A stretch of 64,000 nt of DNA from Epichloe hybrida (Eukaryota; Ascomycota; Sordariomycetes; Hypocreales; Clavicipitaceae): positions 434,001-498,000 of the forward strand of contig JAFEKR010000036.1 in assembly GCA_019022495.1 (NCBI GenBank), given 5' to 3'. Under the pieces are notes generated by a model that saw only the letters and a list, made by a program, of their open reading frames with translations, searched no databases and was not told where the DNA came from. Each line of letters starts with the position of its first letter. The first letter of the stretch is position 1. Positions 34,301 through 45,300 of the stretch are shown here, piece by piece. A program made the translations under genes and the position numbers.

Positions 34301-36600
34301 GACTTTTGTGCCTACTAGTTAATTAAGAATTTCAGAGATTAATAGTAAGGGGGCCTTATTCTTAATAGTAATCCTGTTAAGACCCCTGTAATTCACATAA
34401 AGCCTTAATTTCCCTGATTTTTTTAGGATAAACAAAATCAGGGCTTTAGCTAGGCTTATTAATCTTCTAATCTATCCTTTTTCCTACGCACTTATAAGGT
34501 ACTCCCTAAGCACCTCTAGCTCTTTTTCCGCCAGGTTATATATAGGTTCTTATAGTAGCTGTTTCCCTTCTTCTAATTTAATTATATAAGTATAGCCCCT
34601 AAGTTCTAGAAGCTTACTAGCTAGATCTTTTAAGAATATATCTGTAAATTCCACGTACTCCTCCAGGATTTACTATTAGGGTATATTACTATCTATTTCT
34701 TGCGTAGACACTGCTAGCTCCTTATAAAATACTACCTAGAGTGCTATTACACTTCTAAGTTTCTTCTTCTTTAGGGGCTAGATATTACCTTCCGCTATTG
34801 CTATAACTATGTTATGAGTTAGGTTATTACTTAGTATATTATCTATTAATAAAGCTTTATTAGTATCCCCCTTTTTTACTTTAGGTTTAACTATTCTAAC
34901 TTTTAGTAATACTAGTAATAGTATAATAGAAAACTACTTTACTACCTTATGTAGTTATTACTTACCTAAAGTAAATATAATGCGTTCTTTAGTTATTAAA
35001 AACCTCTAAAAACCCTACTTCTAATCTATTATTATAGGTTTATACTCTAAGGTCTAGTTTATTCCTAGGAGTATTCCTTCTCTAGTATTAGTAATATAGT
35101 AGCTAACTTAGTAAACCTTTATATAGCCTATACTATCCTTTACCTTAACTAGTTTATGTAAAATTCCTTAGTATAAGATCTTATTCTTACTTACGCTTTC
35201 TAGTATTACCTCTGCTTTTACTACATTCTTCTAGTCCTATTTTAATAGTAGCTTAGGGTAAATTATCAAATATTCCGCTCCCATATTAAATAGCGCTAGT
35301 ACTACTAACTAGTGGTTATCTTACTATAGGGATACCTATATTCTTATTCTCTTATCTATAGGTTTCTCTATAGTAAGACTATTATCCTAGGCCTATGCTA
35401 AATTAATTAGAATTTTATTTAGGTCTAAAGATTTGTTACTACTATCTCTATGCTTCTTAGTAGTGTGCTTATTACTCTTATAAATTAAGTAGTTTACTGC
35501 TTTATATCTATTAGAACTATATCTAGGGCTACTATATTTATAGTACTTAAATAGCTTCTAGCCTATGCCCTGTTATTAGGAACCTTACTATAAATTATCT
35601 ATAGGGAAGCTAGAGTGTTATCTTTTATTATTCTTACCTTCTTTATTATAGCTTCTATTATAATTCTTTATTATAGATATTATTATAACTTTAGCTTTTT
35701 TACCTTAGCCCTATAGGTAGCTCTAAGACATAAGGAACTCTTAGCTAACTATATGCTACTTTATAGTATTATTTAAGCTATTTAGGAATATTACTATCCT
35801 TAGATATAAGGGGATCTAGTTAGGTAATTTAGCTTTTACCTTTATCTAGAGTCTTAGGAAAGATTAGAAAGATTAATTATGTTTTTACCTAAGGTTTAGT
35901 AGTGTTCTAGTAGCTTCTAAGTATCTTATATCTTTATCTATTATACTAGTATTTAGCTAAGACACAAATCTATCCTAGGTGTAGGCTATATAGTTAACTA
36001 TCCTATTTACTATTATGTAATATATCTATTATTACTTTACGTTATTAGCTAGGCAGCTACTAGTATATACTACCTTTATTCTATTATCCTAGAAGGTTCT
36101 TAGGTCTAGCTAGAATAGCATATTTAAATCCTAAAGATATGCCTATAAATTCTTATAAGTGTCTCCCTTATATATAGGCACCTTATACTATATCTTAATA
36201 AAGCTTTATAGGTATATGCTTATTATAAACTTACTATTAGGTAGGAAACCTAGGAATATAGGATTTATTAGTATATCTATCTAAGGGGTAATTATAAGTC
36301 TTCTACCTAATCTAGCTAATTATAAGTCTGCTTTTATTTCTTTAAGCTATGCTTTTATTTCTAAGATCTCTTATCTTAAGTAGGCATTATATAGCTAGGC
36401 TTATGTGACCTTATGTTACCTCTATAGCTAGTCTAAATTGTTATTATTTCTAGATCTAGGGTTGCTATATTAATTAGGTAATATTTACTATGCCTTATTA
36501 TATTCTATAGTTAAAGTGTTTAGGTTACTACTTAGGTGCTATAGGTTTAGGCTTCCTTACTAGGTAGTATAAGTATATTCTAAGTAAATATCCTATAGCT
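31331..36600 (-). pseudogene. Retrotransposon gag-pol remnant
   Basis: Readable but broken polyprotein. The reverse transcriptase remnant has LKKSGKLRLYVNYRGLN at about 34426-34377 and the active-site motif YLNNILIYS at 34102 downwards, where YLDD is expected; each Asp-to-Asn change is a G-to-A transition. The integrase core reads LLIDFIIGLPP near 32363-32328 with the first catalytic Asp kept, followed by VIINYFIKYS. The integrase C-terminal part gives KYLGPYKIKK near 31652-31623. The chromodomain reads KYLVK, a stop, then KGY at 31411-31385, where the family has KYLVKWKGY, so Trp became a stop. The gag and protease limits could not be read. Confidence 0.82.
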
Positions 36601-36659
36601 TCTTTATATTTAAATCTAGCTAATAGTCTATTTTCCTAAAAGGGTTTAAGAGTTTAACT

Positions 36660-36926
36660 TATTATAACTATAGTAAGAGAGATATAAATAAAGTAAAGGC
36701 TAAGACTCTTAATTATAGCTAGAGAGCTACTACTTAGGGGTAGGTGTATAAAGGTCTTAAACTCTAACCTCCTATAACTCTTATAGGTAGTCCTTGTCTA
36801 AATACCTTACTACGTGTATATAGCTCCCTAGTAGCTACTTAGTCATCTGTGCGATCCGGGGCTTATCCGAGGGCTCTATTATGTGACTGTCCTGTCCGTG
36901 ACTCCCTGGCCTCCGTGCCCCTGACA
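36660..36926 (-). repeat. 5' LTR (right in the window)
   Basis: 267 bp. The outer edge keeps GC-rich sequence such as GATCCGGGGCTTATCCGAGG, while its inner end is strongly mutated. Transcription of the element would have started here, towards lower coordinates. Confidence 0.9.
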
Positions 36927-36931
36927 ATCCC
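36927..36931. repeat. 5-bp target site duplication ATCCC, right copy
   Basis: Immediately outside the LTR end TGACA. Identical to 29100-29104. Confidence 0.85.
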
Positions 36932-37205
36932 TTACTTACTTACTAGGTATTAATAGTGTTAATTACGTCTTTAGTAGTTATATAAAAAGGCTATATCTTA
37001 AAGGATTTAATAGCTTTAATGGCTTTAAGGGATAATATTATTATGTTACGTTACGTTACGTTATGTTATAATACCTTGTAATAAAATTATAAGTATTACA
37101 AGCGTTATAAGCTTTATACGTTGTAATGCGCTGCTTGTATTTGCTACTAAAGAGAGCTTATATATTTAGTAGGGGATTAGGTAGGAAGGTACTTCTTCTG
37201 TTTTA

Positions 37206-37258
37206 GGACTAAGGGGGTATACGCATTCAAAAAAGGAGGTATGCGCGTTTAGTGACCC
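37206..37258 (-). repeat. Right terminal inverted repeat
   Basis: Reverse complement of 28925-28977 with one mismatch. Confidence 0.9.
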
Positions 37259-37267
37259 TTCAGTGAC
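37259..37267. repeat. 9-bp target site duplication, right copy
   Basis: TTCAGTGAC, identical to the left copy. Confidence 0.88.
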
Positions 37268-38589
37268 AAATCGCTATAGCGATTTTCGATGGCCAATCTG
37301 TAAGTCATTGGTTCTTTGAATTGGCGGTTTTCTTTTCCGGACAAATAAAATTCCAATTCCTAAACACACTTTCTTTTAGAGATGCAAAGCTTCTATTACG
37401 GCCTACAGTAATTCTTTAGAGCGGATAGTCACAGAAGGTCACTTCTCTTATAAATTTACATGGAAAGATATCTCGTCCGTTTTAGGCCTAGTTACTACCA
37501 CACAATTAAAAAATCACCACTACATGTCTACGTGTTGCAAACACACGAAACTCTAGTTACTAAGCCCTGTCCGTCCTCACCGCGATGAATACAATCCGCC
37601 AAAACCCACCCCATCGCCTTATGCAAGGCTGGTTCACTAAAGCAGACACGTCACGTGCATCCCACAGTGCGCAGTTGCTTGAAATCTCTGCACGCACTGT
37701 CAAGCAATATCTTGCCAAAAAGCAAGCTCGCGGAAAAGATTTTTTCTTCTTTTCAAGCTCCACGACGACAAGCTTTCGCCATATCTTCTTGCGTCCTGCA
37801 CCGCCATCTTTATCTTGTCTCAACTGAAGATGGAGTGAACCAAGCTCTCTTGCCCGGGTGTCCGACATGATCTCAACTGCGAAGCTCGACGGTCGTCCTT
37901 TTCCTTGCCAATCAAGCTCATCGCTCCATGCTAAAACCACGCTTCTCCCAGCTCTCGTTCAAGGTAAGCTCTTTCCATCTCACCCAACTGCAACACAGCA
38001 CCCCCTGTGTCCATTTGCTACCCCCTTCTCGAATGATGACATCGTTTGAAACGTCTTCTTTTCCCAACCGAATCGACCATGAAGAAATGCAGTCTTTTCC
38101 GGGCCCAAGGCCTGTTACTTGCCAGTATTACTTGTCTGACTTTTACTTGATACTTGAGACATCACTTTGCCACAAAATAACCTTGACTCGGTGCTAATTC
38201 GTCTCTTCTCTCAGACTAAATCGCCGTGATCTATAGATGGTCGTCCTATACGACGTTTCAACCCAATTCGACAATCGCACGCACTAACCTGCCCATGGTA
38301 CTTGACTCGATGCATGAACAGACCTAATTAAAAGCCCCTATAATTAGCCCCCTGCGTAAACTACTAGTGACTTGAAATATAATGCCAGATTGTGTCTACA
38401 AAATGAACCATTTCAGCCCATTCGTTCACCTCATAGCCCATGGTCATTCTTCCACAATGTGATGGAACGCCACAGATTTCACTCGACTCCCATGTTTCCA
38501 AGTAAACATCCTTGCCGTCGTGGCTTCGTGAAATTGCATAATCCAGACACCGACAAATCATAATGCGTGCTCCCAACAAAGCAGGCATC
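37268..38589. other. Intergenic region right of the transposon
   Basis: It begins with an 18-bp perfect palindrome, AAATCGCTATAGCGATTT (37268-37285). The rest is spacer and the 3' region of hbrB. A short plus ORF at 37585-37827 was considered and not accepted. Confidence 0.5.
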
Positions 38590-41184
38590 TCAAGCAACTC
38601 GCAACTCCTCTCTCGCCTCATCCCGTCGCACTCTCCCGCCCACGATACCTCTTCGGTTTCTTCCTGTCCGGCCCCTGCCAAGCCAATTCAGTTTCAGCAT
38701 TTTACACAATTCTTCGATTTTCTTACAGCCATCATCGTCGACGTCACCCGTGCCCCCAACGCTAGATAACACACTCATACATTGCAGCATACGGCCAACC
38801 ATATCCGTCACTTGTTTTGAATCTTCGACGTTTTGTTCCCGGACCCTGCTCAGACCCGGCAAACCGGAAGACGGTGTGTAGGGACGGATGACTCCGGGGC
38901 CATCGCTTCCGTGGCTGCCGAAGCTGACATTGCTGACAGCACGGCTGCGACCTCTTTCAGAGTCTTCTCCCAAGAGGGTGGTGCTGGTAGAGTTGTAGCT
39001 GCCGACAGAGGGATCCATGGACATGGCTGTTCCTGGACGAGCCATGGAAGAATGTGACTCGGAAGGCGATGTAGACAGTGTGTGTTCCAGTGTCGGAGAG
39101 GCCAGGGCCATGCTTGCGAACGAGGATGGTAGAAACTCGAGAGACAGACGGGAGAATATGGTCTTTAGTGTCTCGTAACGAGGCAGCACGACAATGTCGC
39201 GGTACGCGGTGAGAACAAGCCTCCCGACATCCAATATGCTTCTTGCAGCTGGCGCTCCTCTCGCCGGTTTAGTCGATGACGATGGCGAGGCAGTGATCCC
39301 TCCCCAGAACTCTCGAGCCTGCTCGGGAGTCATAATGACTCCACAGCCAGACACTTCCAATTCCAAGGGTAGAAATACAGATTGCATATATGGGAGAATG
39401 GTCGTAAATGTGAAGAGCCAAAGCTCGACCAATGTGGGGATGAAGCGATCTTCCGGCGTCAGGCGTAGAGTTCGGTCCAAGATGGAAAATCCGCTGGCCA
39501 GCAAATCTCTCAGATCGTCCAACATGGCGTTTGGGCATCGTTTGTGAATGCACCACTGGATATGAGTCTGCACGATGCGGTTGAAATCTTCCACGGGGAG
39601 TCGAAGGTCTTCGCCTTCAAATGCGACAAGAAGCTTCGATTTCAAGTAGGGCCATGCTTCGTCCAATGCCAGATTGTGTTGGGCCACGATTTTCCCAGGA
39701 TCTGCAGGGTCGAACAATGTGGATTGCTGTGAAAGGCTGGGTAGTCCGCTCGCCCCCGGCCACTCACCCGGTAAGTTGAGGCTCGACTCGTTGTCGAGAC
39801 GGCTGTCTGACCTCTCGGCCAGTTTCTTATCCTTCTTGACTTTTGAAAAGGTCGACCCGGGACCAGGGCTCGGGGGAAGGTTAAAATTGTACAGACTGCT
39901 CGGGGCGTTGGGATCCGTGGGCTTAGAGTTGCTCGACGCCGACGACAAGGGCAAGTGATATTCGTCCTTGAGCTTTTGTTTCTGTCTTGAAAGGAAATGG
40001 TGTTTCTTCTCCTTTTCTTTGACTCTCTCTTCAGTCGATGCATCGACGGGCCGAATAGTGGCAGACGAGGAGTTGTTCAAGCTGTAAATTGATGGTGCCG
40101 CCGCCGCCGCCGCCGGGTCCACCAGACTGCTGGTACTAAAGTTTCCTCGTTGAAGCACAGACAAGGCACTGCCGATCTTGCCAGGGCTTTGCAGATTCTT
40201 GTCCTTCGTTTCAGCCTTGCTGCTACTGCTGCCGTTGCTACTTTTGCCTTGTCGGGAGAATAGCTTGTGCTTTGATTTTTCTGCTTTGCTCTTCTCTGGG
40301 ACAGCGGCGGGTACGGGGGGAATTGGCGGGAGAGGCTGTGGCGATGTCGACTTCTCTCTGGGAGAATTATGACCCGACCGGGGAAAGACGACATTGGCAG
40401 CGGCCGTCGCGGCTGAAGAATGCAGTCCGGCAGCCCTGTCGTAATAATGGCCTCCTGCGCCTCCAAAAGCGCTATCTCGTGGCGCGCTGGCCTCAGTGAG
40501 ACTCAACGTCGGCGGGCTCATCGGCATCTTGGGTCCGCTCCCGCGGCGAACGCCATCCGCACCTTCACCGGGAAATGGCACGGTTTGCGACCGCTGCCGA
40601 GCATGTGAGCCGTTTTGATGAGACATGACAGCGGCCTGGGCCGCGATGTGACTTGCTGATAGCGATGTGTTGGACGAAGCGGCTGCGGCGGCAGCTGCCA
40701 TGGCGGCAGCACCAGCGGTAGTATTCATGCTCACTTGCGAGAGGTTCGACGCATTGGTTGAGGGGAGGGACGAGTCAAAAAAGCCTTGAGTGGCCGAATG
40801 CTTCCTCGAATGGTTCTTCAGGAGCGGCGACGGCGGTCCAGGTGCCGCCAAACGACTTGGACCACCCGGGCGCGAGAAGTTATGATGCAAGTTGGAGCCA
40901 CTCGAGTTGGCATGCGCGGTAGAGAACTGGTTGTAGATGGGTGTCGCAGGGGATTCAGGTCGCCGTCTCGACTTGGTGACATTAACGGGAGGTGCTTCGA
41001 CGCTGTCTTCGCTACCGGACGAGACGATTCGCAAGGGAGGCGGCCGCGCAGGGGCTGATGGCCTTGGCACAGAGTCGACAGGCGGAATCGAAGCAGCACC
41101 TGGCAGTGGTGAGAAGCTGCCACGAGCGCGGGCTTGAGGTCGCCCGGATGATGGCGGAGGTTGTGGAGGTTGTCCTTGATGCAT
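38590..41184 (-). CDS. hbrB: HbrB-domain TORC2 subunit (Bit61/PROTOR type)
   Basis: Single exon, 864 residues from the ATG of MHQGQPPQPPPSSGR. The N-terminal 490 residues are low complexity: Pro-, Ser- and Ala-rich, with poly-Ala and several basic KEKEKK stretches. The HbrB domain follows at about 495-720, including VAQHNLALDEAWPYLKSKLL, FNRIVQTHIQWCIHKRCP, LVELWLFTFTTILPYMQSVF and LPLELEVSGCG. HbrB proteins (yeast Bit61/Bit2, human PROTOR/PRR5) are accessory subunits of TOR complex 2, which acts in plasma-membrane and actin regulation; loss in Aspergillus gives hyperbranching. The frame is open further upstream to 41379, but that stretch is phenylalanine- and lysine-run sequence from T- and A-rich DNA and looks untranslated. 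It is divergent to the GON7-like gene. Confidence 0.85.
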   Translation of the reverse strand: MHQGQPPQPPPSSGRPQARARGSFSPLPGAASIPPVDSVPRPSAPARPPPLRIVSSGSEDSVEAPPVNVTKSRRRPESPATPIYNQFSTAHANSSGSNLHHNFSRPGGPSRLAAPGPPSPLLKNHSRKHSATQGFFDSSLPSTNASNLSQVSMNTTAGAAAMAAAAAAASSNTSLSASHIAAQAAVMSHQNGSHARQRSQTVPFPGEGADGVRRGSGPKMPMSPPTLSLTEASAPRDSAFGGAGGHYYDRAAGLHSSAATAAANVVFPRSGHNSPREKSTSPQPLPPIPPVPAAVPEKSKAEKSKHKLFSRQGKSSNGSSSSKAETKDKNLQSPGKIGSALSVLQRGNFSTSSLVDPAAAAAAPSIYSLNNSSSATIRPVDASTEERVKEKEKKHHFLSRQKQKLKDEYHLPLSSASSNSKPTDPNAPSSLYNFNLPPSPGPGSTFSKVKKDKKLAERSDSRLDNESSLNLPGEWPGASGLPSLSQQSTLFDPADPGKIVAQHNLALDEAWPYLKSKLLVAFEGEDLRLPVEDFNRIVQTHIQWCIHKRCPNAMLDDLRDLLASGFSILDRTLRLTPEDRFIPTLVELWLFTFTTILPYMQSVFLPLELEVSGCGVIMTPEQAREFWGGITASPSSSTKPARGAPAARSILDVGRLVLTAYRDIVVLPRYETLKTIFSRLSLEFLPSSFASMALASPTLEHTLSTSPSESHSSMARPGTAMSMDPSVGSYNSTSTTLLGEDSERGRSRAVSNVSFGSHGSDGPGVIRPYTPSSGLPGLSRVREQNVEDSKQVTDMVGRMLQCMSVLSSVGGTGDVDDDGCKKIEELCKMLKLNWLGRGRTGRNRRGIVGGRVRRDEAREELRVA

Positions 41185-41815
41185 TGTCGGCGGTCGCAGA
41201 TGTGTGCAAGCAAGTGGGTCTGTTACATTTTGACTCAAGCCTAGAACTGTCAACGAACGGCAGGGGCAAACAAAAAAAAATTGGGTTGATCGGCGCGGCG
41301 GGACTGCGGATTTTTTTTTTGATTTGCTGGGGAAAAGAAGATGGGTGTCTGTTCTATTGGTGGAGACCAACAAGAGCAAGGAGGCCGAGAAGCACGAGGC
41401 AGAGACTCGATGATGATGCGTGACAAGTTGTCTTGACTCTTGACGGAGGAAGGAATGAACGGGTCAGGAAAACCGGCGGATGAAATATGGGATGACCAAA
41501 CCAAGGCTGGGACGAGCTGAGGATGGGGCTTGGCCGTCCCGATGTTCTCAGTTCGGATTAGTAGAACCTGGAGGCCGCGGATGGACTTGGACCCCAAAAT
41601 TGAATCTCAGGCGGGTGGGTGGGTGGACGGCGCGGGTGGCCGGCGCTGATGTCAGGTTCTGTCTGACCCCGTCTGACCAGCTGCTCCCCCGAAGGATCCT
41701 CGCGTAAAAATTGTTCCGTCGAACGGGGCCCTCTTCCCGACAGCGCGCGAAGCGGCACGACAAATACGGCAAAACCCCCCAACACAAACAATACCACGAA
41801 AAAAAAAAAAAAGCC
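41185..41815. promoter_or_regulatory. Divergent promoter region of hbrB and GON7-like gene
   Basis: About 630 bp between two divergent starts, with A/T homopolymer runs near 41269-41280, 41311-41320 and 41799-41812. No other gene. Confidence 0.45.
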
Positions 41816-42122
41816 ATGACTGCGGAGAACAAAGAGACTCGCCTCACGGCGGCATACATACACATCACCCCATAACCAAGATTTCACCGTGACGAAATCT
41901 CTCGACACCCCGCCATCGGCCTCGGGTCAAGACAAGGCCGCGTACCTGGGAGCCGTTCGCAAGGCAGTGACGGAGACCCAAGAGCAGATCAACCAAGAGT
42001 TGACGTCACGAATGGAAGAAGACAAGACCCGGGGCTCAGGCACTGGACTGGTCGCCAAATTGGGGGTGGACGAGGATAAAGAGGAAGAAAATTATGGCGA
42101 AGAGGTACAGGAAGAGGACTAA
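41816..42122 (+). pseudogene. GON7: GON7-like KEOPS subunit with an apparent 4-bp frameshift
   Basis: From the ATG at 41816 the frame reads MTAENKETRLTAAY and stops soon after at 41873. The frame from about 41859 onward reads YTSPHNQDFTVTKSLDTPP, later AVRKAVTETQEQINQEL, RMEEDKT and an acidic end EEENYGEEVQEED, the pattern I know from fungal Gon7, a small subunit of the EKC/KEOPS complex that makes the universal tRNA t6A modification. The two frames meet at a tandem TACATACA, and removing one TACA would make them one ORF of about 100 residues. No in-frame ATG exists for the second frame before the coiled part. So this is either a disabled copy, a strain-specific allele or a sequence error. 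No intron signals explain it. Confidence 0.6.
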
Positions 42123-42312
42123 GCTACCGTTCGTTCGTACAGCGATGCCTCGTCGTCAGATATCAGAGCTTTTGCAACTACGAGAGTGGCATGTAATAGC
42201 AGTAACGAATCAACATGGACCGTCGTCAGCCAATGCAATCGGGTCATATGGCCGCCCCCCTTCAGAAACCGACGTCCGTTCACGGAAGAATCCTCACAAC
42301 CCATCGCCTTTA

Positions 42313-45300
42313 CTAGGTCGATTCTTTGATCCACCCTGCAGCTTTCCCGCTTTCCGCCTTCTGGCTCAAAGCTCTTTTCAGGCAGCCATAATGCACCGCG
42401 GTATTATCGGGCAGGACGGCAAGTACGCTACCGCCAATGCGCGTCCCTCCGCCCAGTTTCTTGTGGCACACGAAGCAATGGCGCTCATCGGTGATGGTGA
42501 CGTGCCGGTTCCGACCTATTTGACCATTCACAACACTGTCGCCAATGTTCAAGCGAGCGGCGATGGCAATCTGCTCTGCCTTGCGTAACCCCGCGACGAC
42601 CCGAGATTCGTTGACCAGGCTATTTGCTGAACGAATGCGACCACGAAAGTATGCTTCCAAGGATTCCACGGCAAGATCATCTGGAATCAAACTCAAGGTT
42701 GATGTTGCTGGCAACCGAGAGCCGTGTTTCGATAAAAGGCTCAGGGCTGGCTCTAGTTGCACCCCGTGAGGAATAGGAGGTTTCAGATAGAGTGACAGGA
42801 GAGTATGATAGATCGACTGCGCAGGATCGTCAATGTCAATGGTTGCGCTGTCTTTGGAATTCAGAGGTGACGAAAGCGTTGTGTCTTGTGTCTTGTGCAC
42901 TCGGTTACAGTATCTGAGAATGTCAGTCAGGGAATATCACTGTGTATCACATCTCCAGCTTGACAAACATACTCCTCGGCTTTGCCATAATCTTGCATTT
43001 TAAACACATAAATCTCCAACGCTTTTCTGTGTTGGCCCATGTTACTAAGTATGATAGCCTGCGCCTCAAAAAACCTTGCATCTTTGCGAAGAAGTCCATG
43101 TCAGTCATCAACCTGTTTCTGCACTTTGGGGGGCCGTCCATCTTCTTACCGTCCTTTGATATCATTTCCAAGCTCTTCGTCAAACTGTAAACTTGACGAG
43201 AATCGCGAAGAAATGTAATAAACTTGGACATCGTTTCGTTCCATTCGTCACCATTGTCCATCCGCTTGAGCTCTTGGACATACAACTCCACTAGACGGTT
43301 GTGGAACTCGCGGGTCATGTCGTCCAGCTCGTCAATTATGTGTTCCAGGTAAAGTCTTTCAAACTTGGCATCTATACTGCGCAGGAATGCAACTACTCTG
43401 TCACGCGGCAGAGTTTCTGCATTCTCCGTATCCCCAGTGAAGATCTCTATTGCATACGTTGGGTTGCTTTTCAACGTCCAGCCTGCATATTCAAAAATAA
43501 GATCGATCTCTGAAGGCGGCAAGTTTTGCAGATATTGTATGGCGCGGTCTGGCCCGTGCAAGCTCGGTGCTGCCTCATCAGGTTTTGCGGGTGACCCGAA
43601 CCTATGGAGCAAGCCCAGAGCCTGCTTGTGAAGTTTTTTGCCGTAGAAGAAATCGATCAGCTCCGTGTATCTATTATGCTCCAGCAAGGCGTCATTCACA
43701 ACATCTGGGTCGCAAAAGTTGGGAATACGGAAGAGGGAACCGGCCAGAGATGGTTGAGAGAACATGTAAGCACGGAAGAGCGTGGTATCGACCAAGCGGA
43801 AGGTATTTCGCAGTTCTTCTTCGAGCTTCTGCTCTGATTCAGTCTGGCCTTTTCGCAAAAAGCGCTCCGCGGCCTCTTCCATGGATGCCCGTTTGTCTTC
43901 CTGGTCCTTCAACCTTCCAGTGGCTGGGTCAATGTATCGTTGAAGTCGAGCTCTCGTACCAGCAAGGTAGCTATTTAGTTCCAAAACGGCATTCTTGAGG
44001 TCCTTATCCTCCAGAGACCTGCCTTTGCCATCATGAGCCTCTTTATTGCTTTGCGTTTCGTCCGCTTCGGCACCGTTTTTTTGTGGTGCCGTGGTTGCAG
44101 CATCTAATGCAGCCTTCTTATGACCGCCCAGGAATAACTTGGCAAGTCCACCTCCCATGTTGGACATACTTGAAGCGTCCCCTCCGGGGCCTCCGGTGTC
44201 TCGGTTGCCTGGCCTCTCGTCTTTATGAGCTTTGGAAGCTTCCACATCGCTGTGCTCGCTATGCTCGCTTTGCAACGGTTCTGCGGATTGTGACAAGCTA
44301 CCGGAGATCCTAGGAGGGAACAATCGCAAAACCCGTTCTGGGGGAGCATGGACAGAATCCTCGTTCATCAGATCCATTGCCTGACGAAATTTCTTCTTCT
44401 TGAACAGCATTTCAGCCTTGAGCATCTTCACCTCCCGCAGTGTCTCTGTCTTGCTTTTCAGCAAAGCGTCCTCCAGCATATTTAAAATACTGATTGCCTC
44501 ATCGAAGTTCTCAGTCTGAATCAGTTCCTCAACTTGAGAATCGTAATCTATGGCACCCATCTTCCAGATACACCGATCACTAGAAATGTGAAAGCCTTTT
44601 CCAGCATGGGCTAGGCTGTAGGTTGGTGGCGGAATGTGAAGTTGAGCTGCGCCTGGAAGCGAAATGCTTTGCAACAGAGACAAAGTGTCCGGGTTTCGAA
44701 CTTCGAGGAGGCCCTTGGCCGGGGGCTGAAGTGCCAGAATGTATGGATACGAATAGTCGATAGACTCTGGGGCCGATGACCATGGAATCTGTCGCTTCTC
44801 CAGCGGTTTGCCCTCGTCATCAACAAACAAGGTATTGATATCTCTTGCCAGTAGCATCTGTCCATCGGAGAGCTTTGCTGCCAACGGCTTCGGCGTGTAT
44901 CCTCCCAGACCCATGTAGCCCATGCCAGCTGTGCTGACGGCACCGAACCGGCTCCCCGACCCGTTAGCACCGACAGTACCCGGCCCAACAACGTCGACAA
45001 CTTCTTGAGTAAGCACATCGACAACCACGTAACCACTGTTCATTCCACAGACTACTCTAGTGGCATTGGCCCATGTGGTGGATCGAATCGAGTCGGACAG
45101 GACAACCTCGGTAACTTCGTGATGGAGTTCGCTCTCATGCCATTTCCATAATAAAAGTCGTCTTTTCACCGCGACCGCTAGCCGACTAATGATCTCGGGA
45201 ATGCCAGTGTCCGGGTCTTTGACGATATTGGAAGTCACCGCAAAGCAAGAGGCATTCTTTGTTCTATTGAGCGTCTCTATATGCTCGTAATTTTGGAGAT

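Larger units (their letters stand above)
29105..36926 (-). mobile_element. RIP-degraded Ty3/gypsy chromovirus LTR retrotransposon
   Basis: A 7,822-bp element with two LTRs of exactly 267 bp, TG...CA ends and a 5-bp duplication. Coding remnants read on the minus strand in the order reverse transcriptase (about 34430-34060), integrase core (about 32363), integrase C-terminal domain (about 31650) and chromodomain (about 31411-31385). That order makes it Ty3/gypsy and specifically a chromovirus. The body is extremely rich in TA and poor in CA/TG, with stop codons throughout, the signature expected of repeat-induced point mutation. A polypurine tract abuts the left LTR, which confirms the minus orientation. 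Confidence 0.9.
28925..37258. mobile_element. TIR DNA transposon (Mutator-like, non-autonomous), split by an LTR element
   Basis: The ends are a 53-bp inverted repeat with one mismatch, starting GGGTCACTAAACGCGCATAC, flanked by a perfect 9-bp duplication. Without the inner retrotransposon and its 5-bp duplication the element is 507 bp: 175 bp of left arm, ATCCC, and 327 bp of right arm. It has no room for a transposase. A 9-bp duplication with fairly long inverted repeats fits the Mutator superfamily (8-11 bp); Merlin (8-9 bp) is an alternative. The left arm contains consecutive small hairpins (28997-29017 and 29025-29047). Confidence 0.78.

Noticed and set aside
37585..37827. 80-codon plus ORF with LLEISARTVKQYLAKKQ
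   Set aside because: A helix-turn-helix look was considered, but the end is low-complexity Phe/Ser from a T run and no splice continuation was found.
41185..41379. N-terminal extension of hbrB to an upstream ATG
   Set aside because: Encoded by T- and A-run DNA giving Lys and Phe runs. MHQGQ at 41184 is a more natural start.
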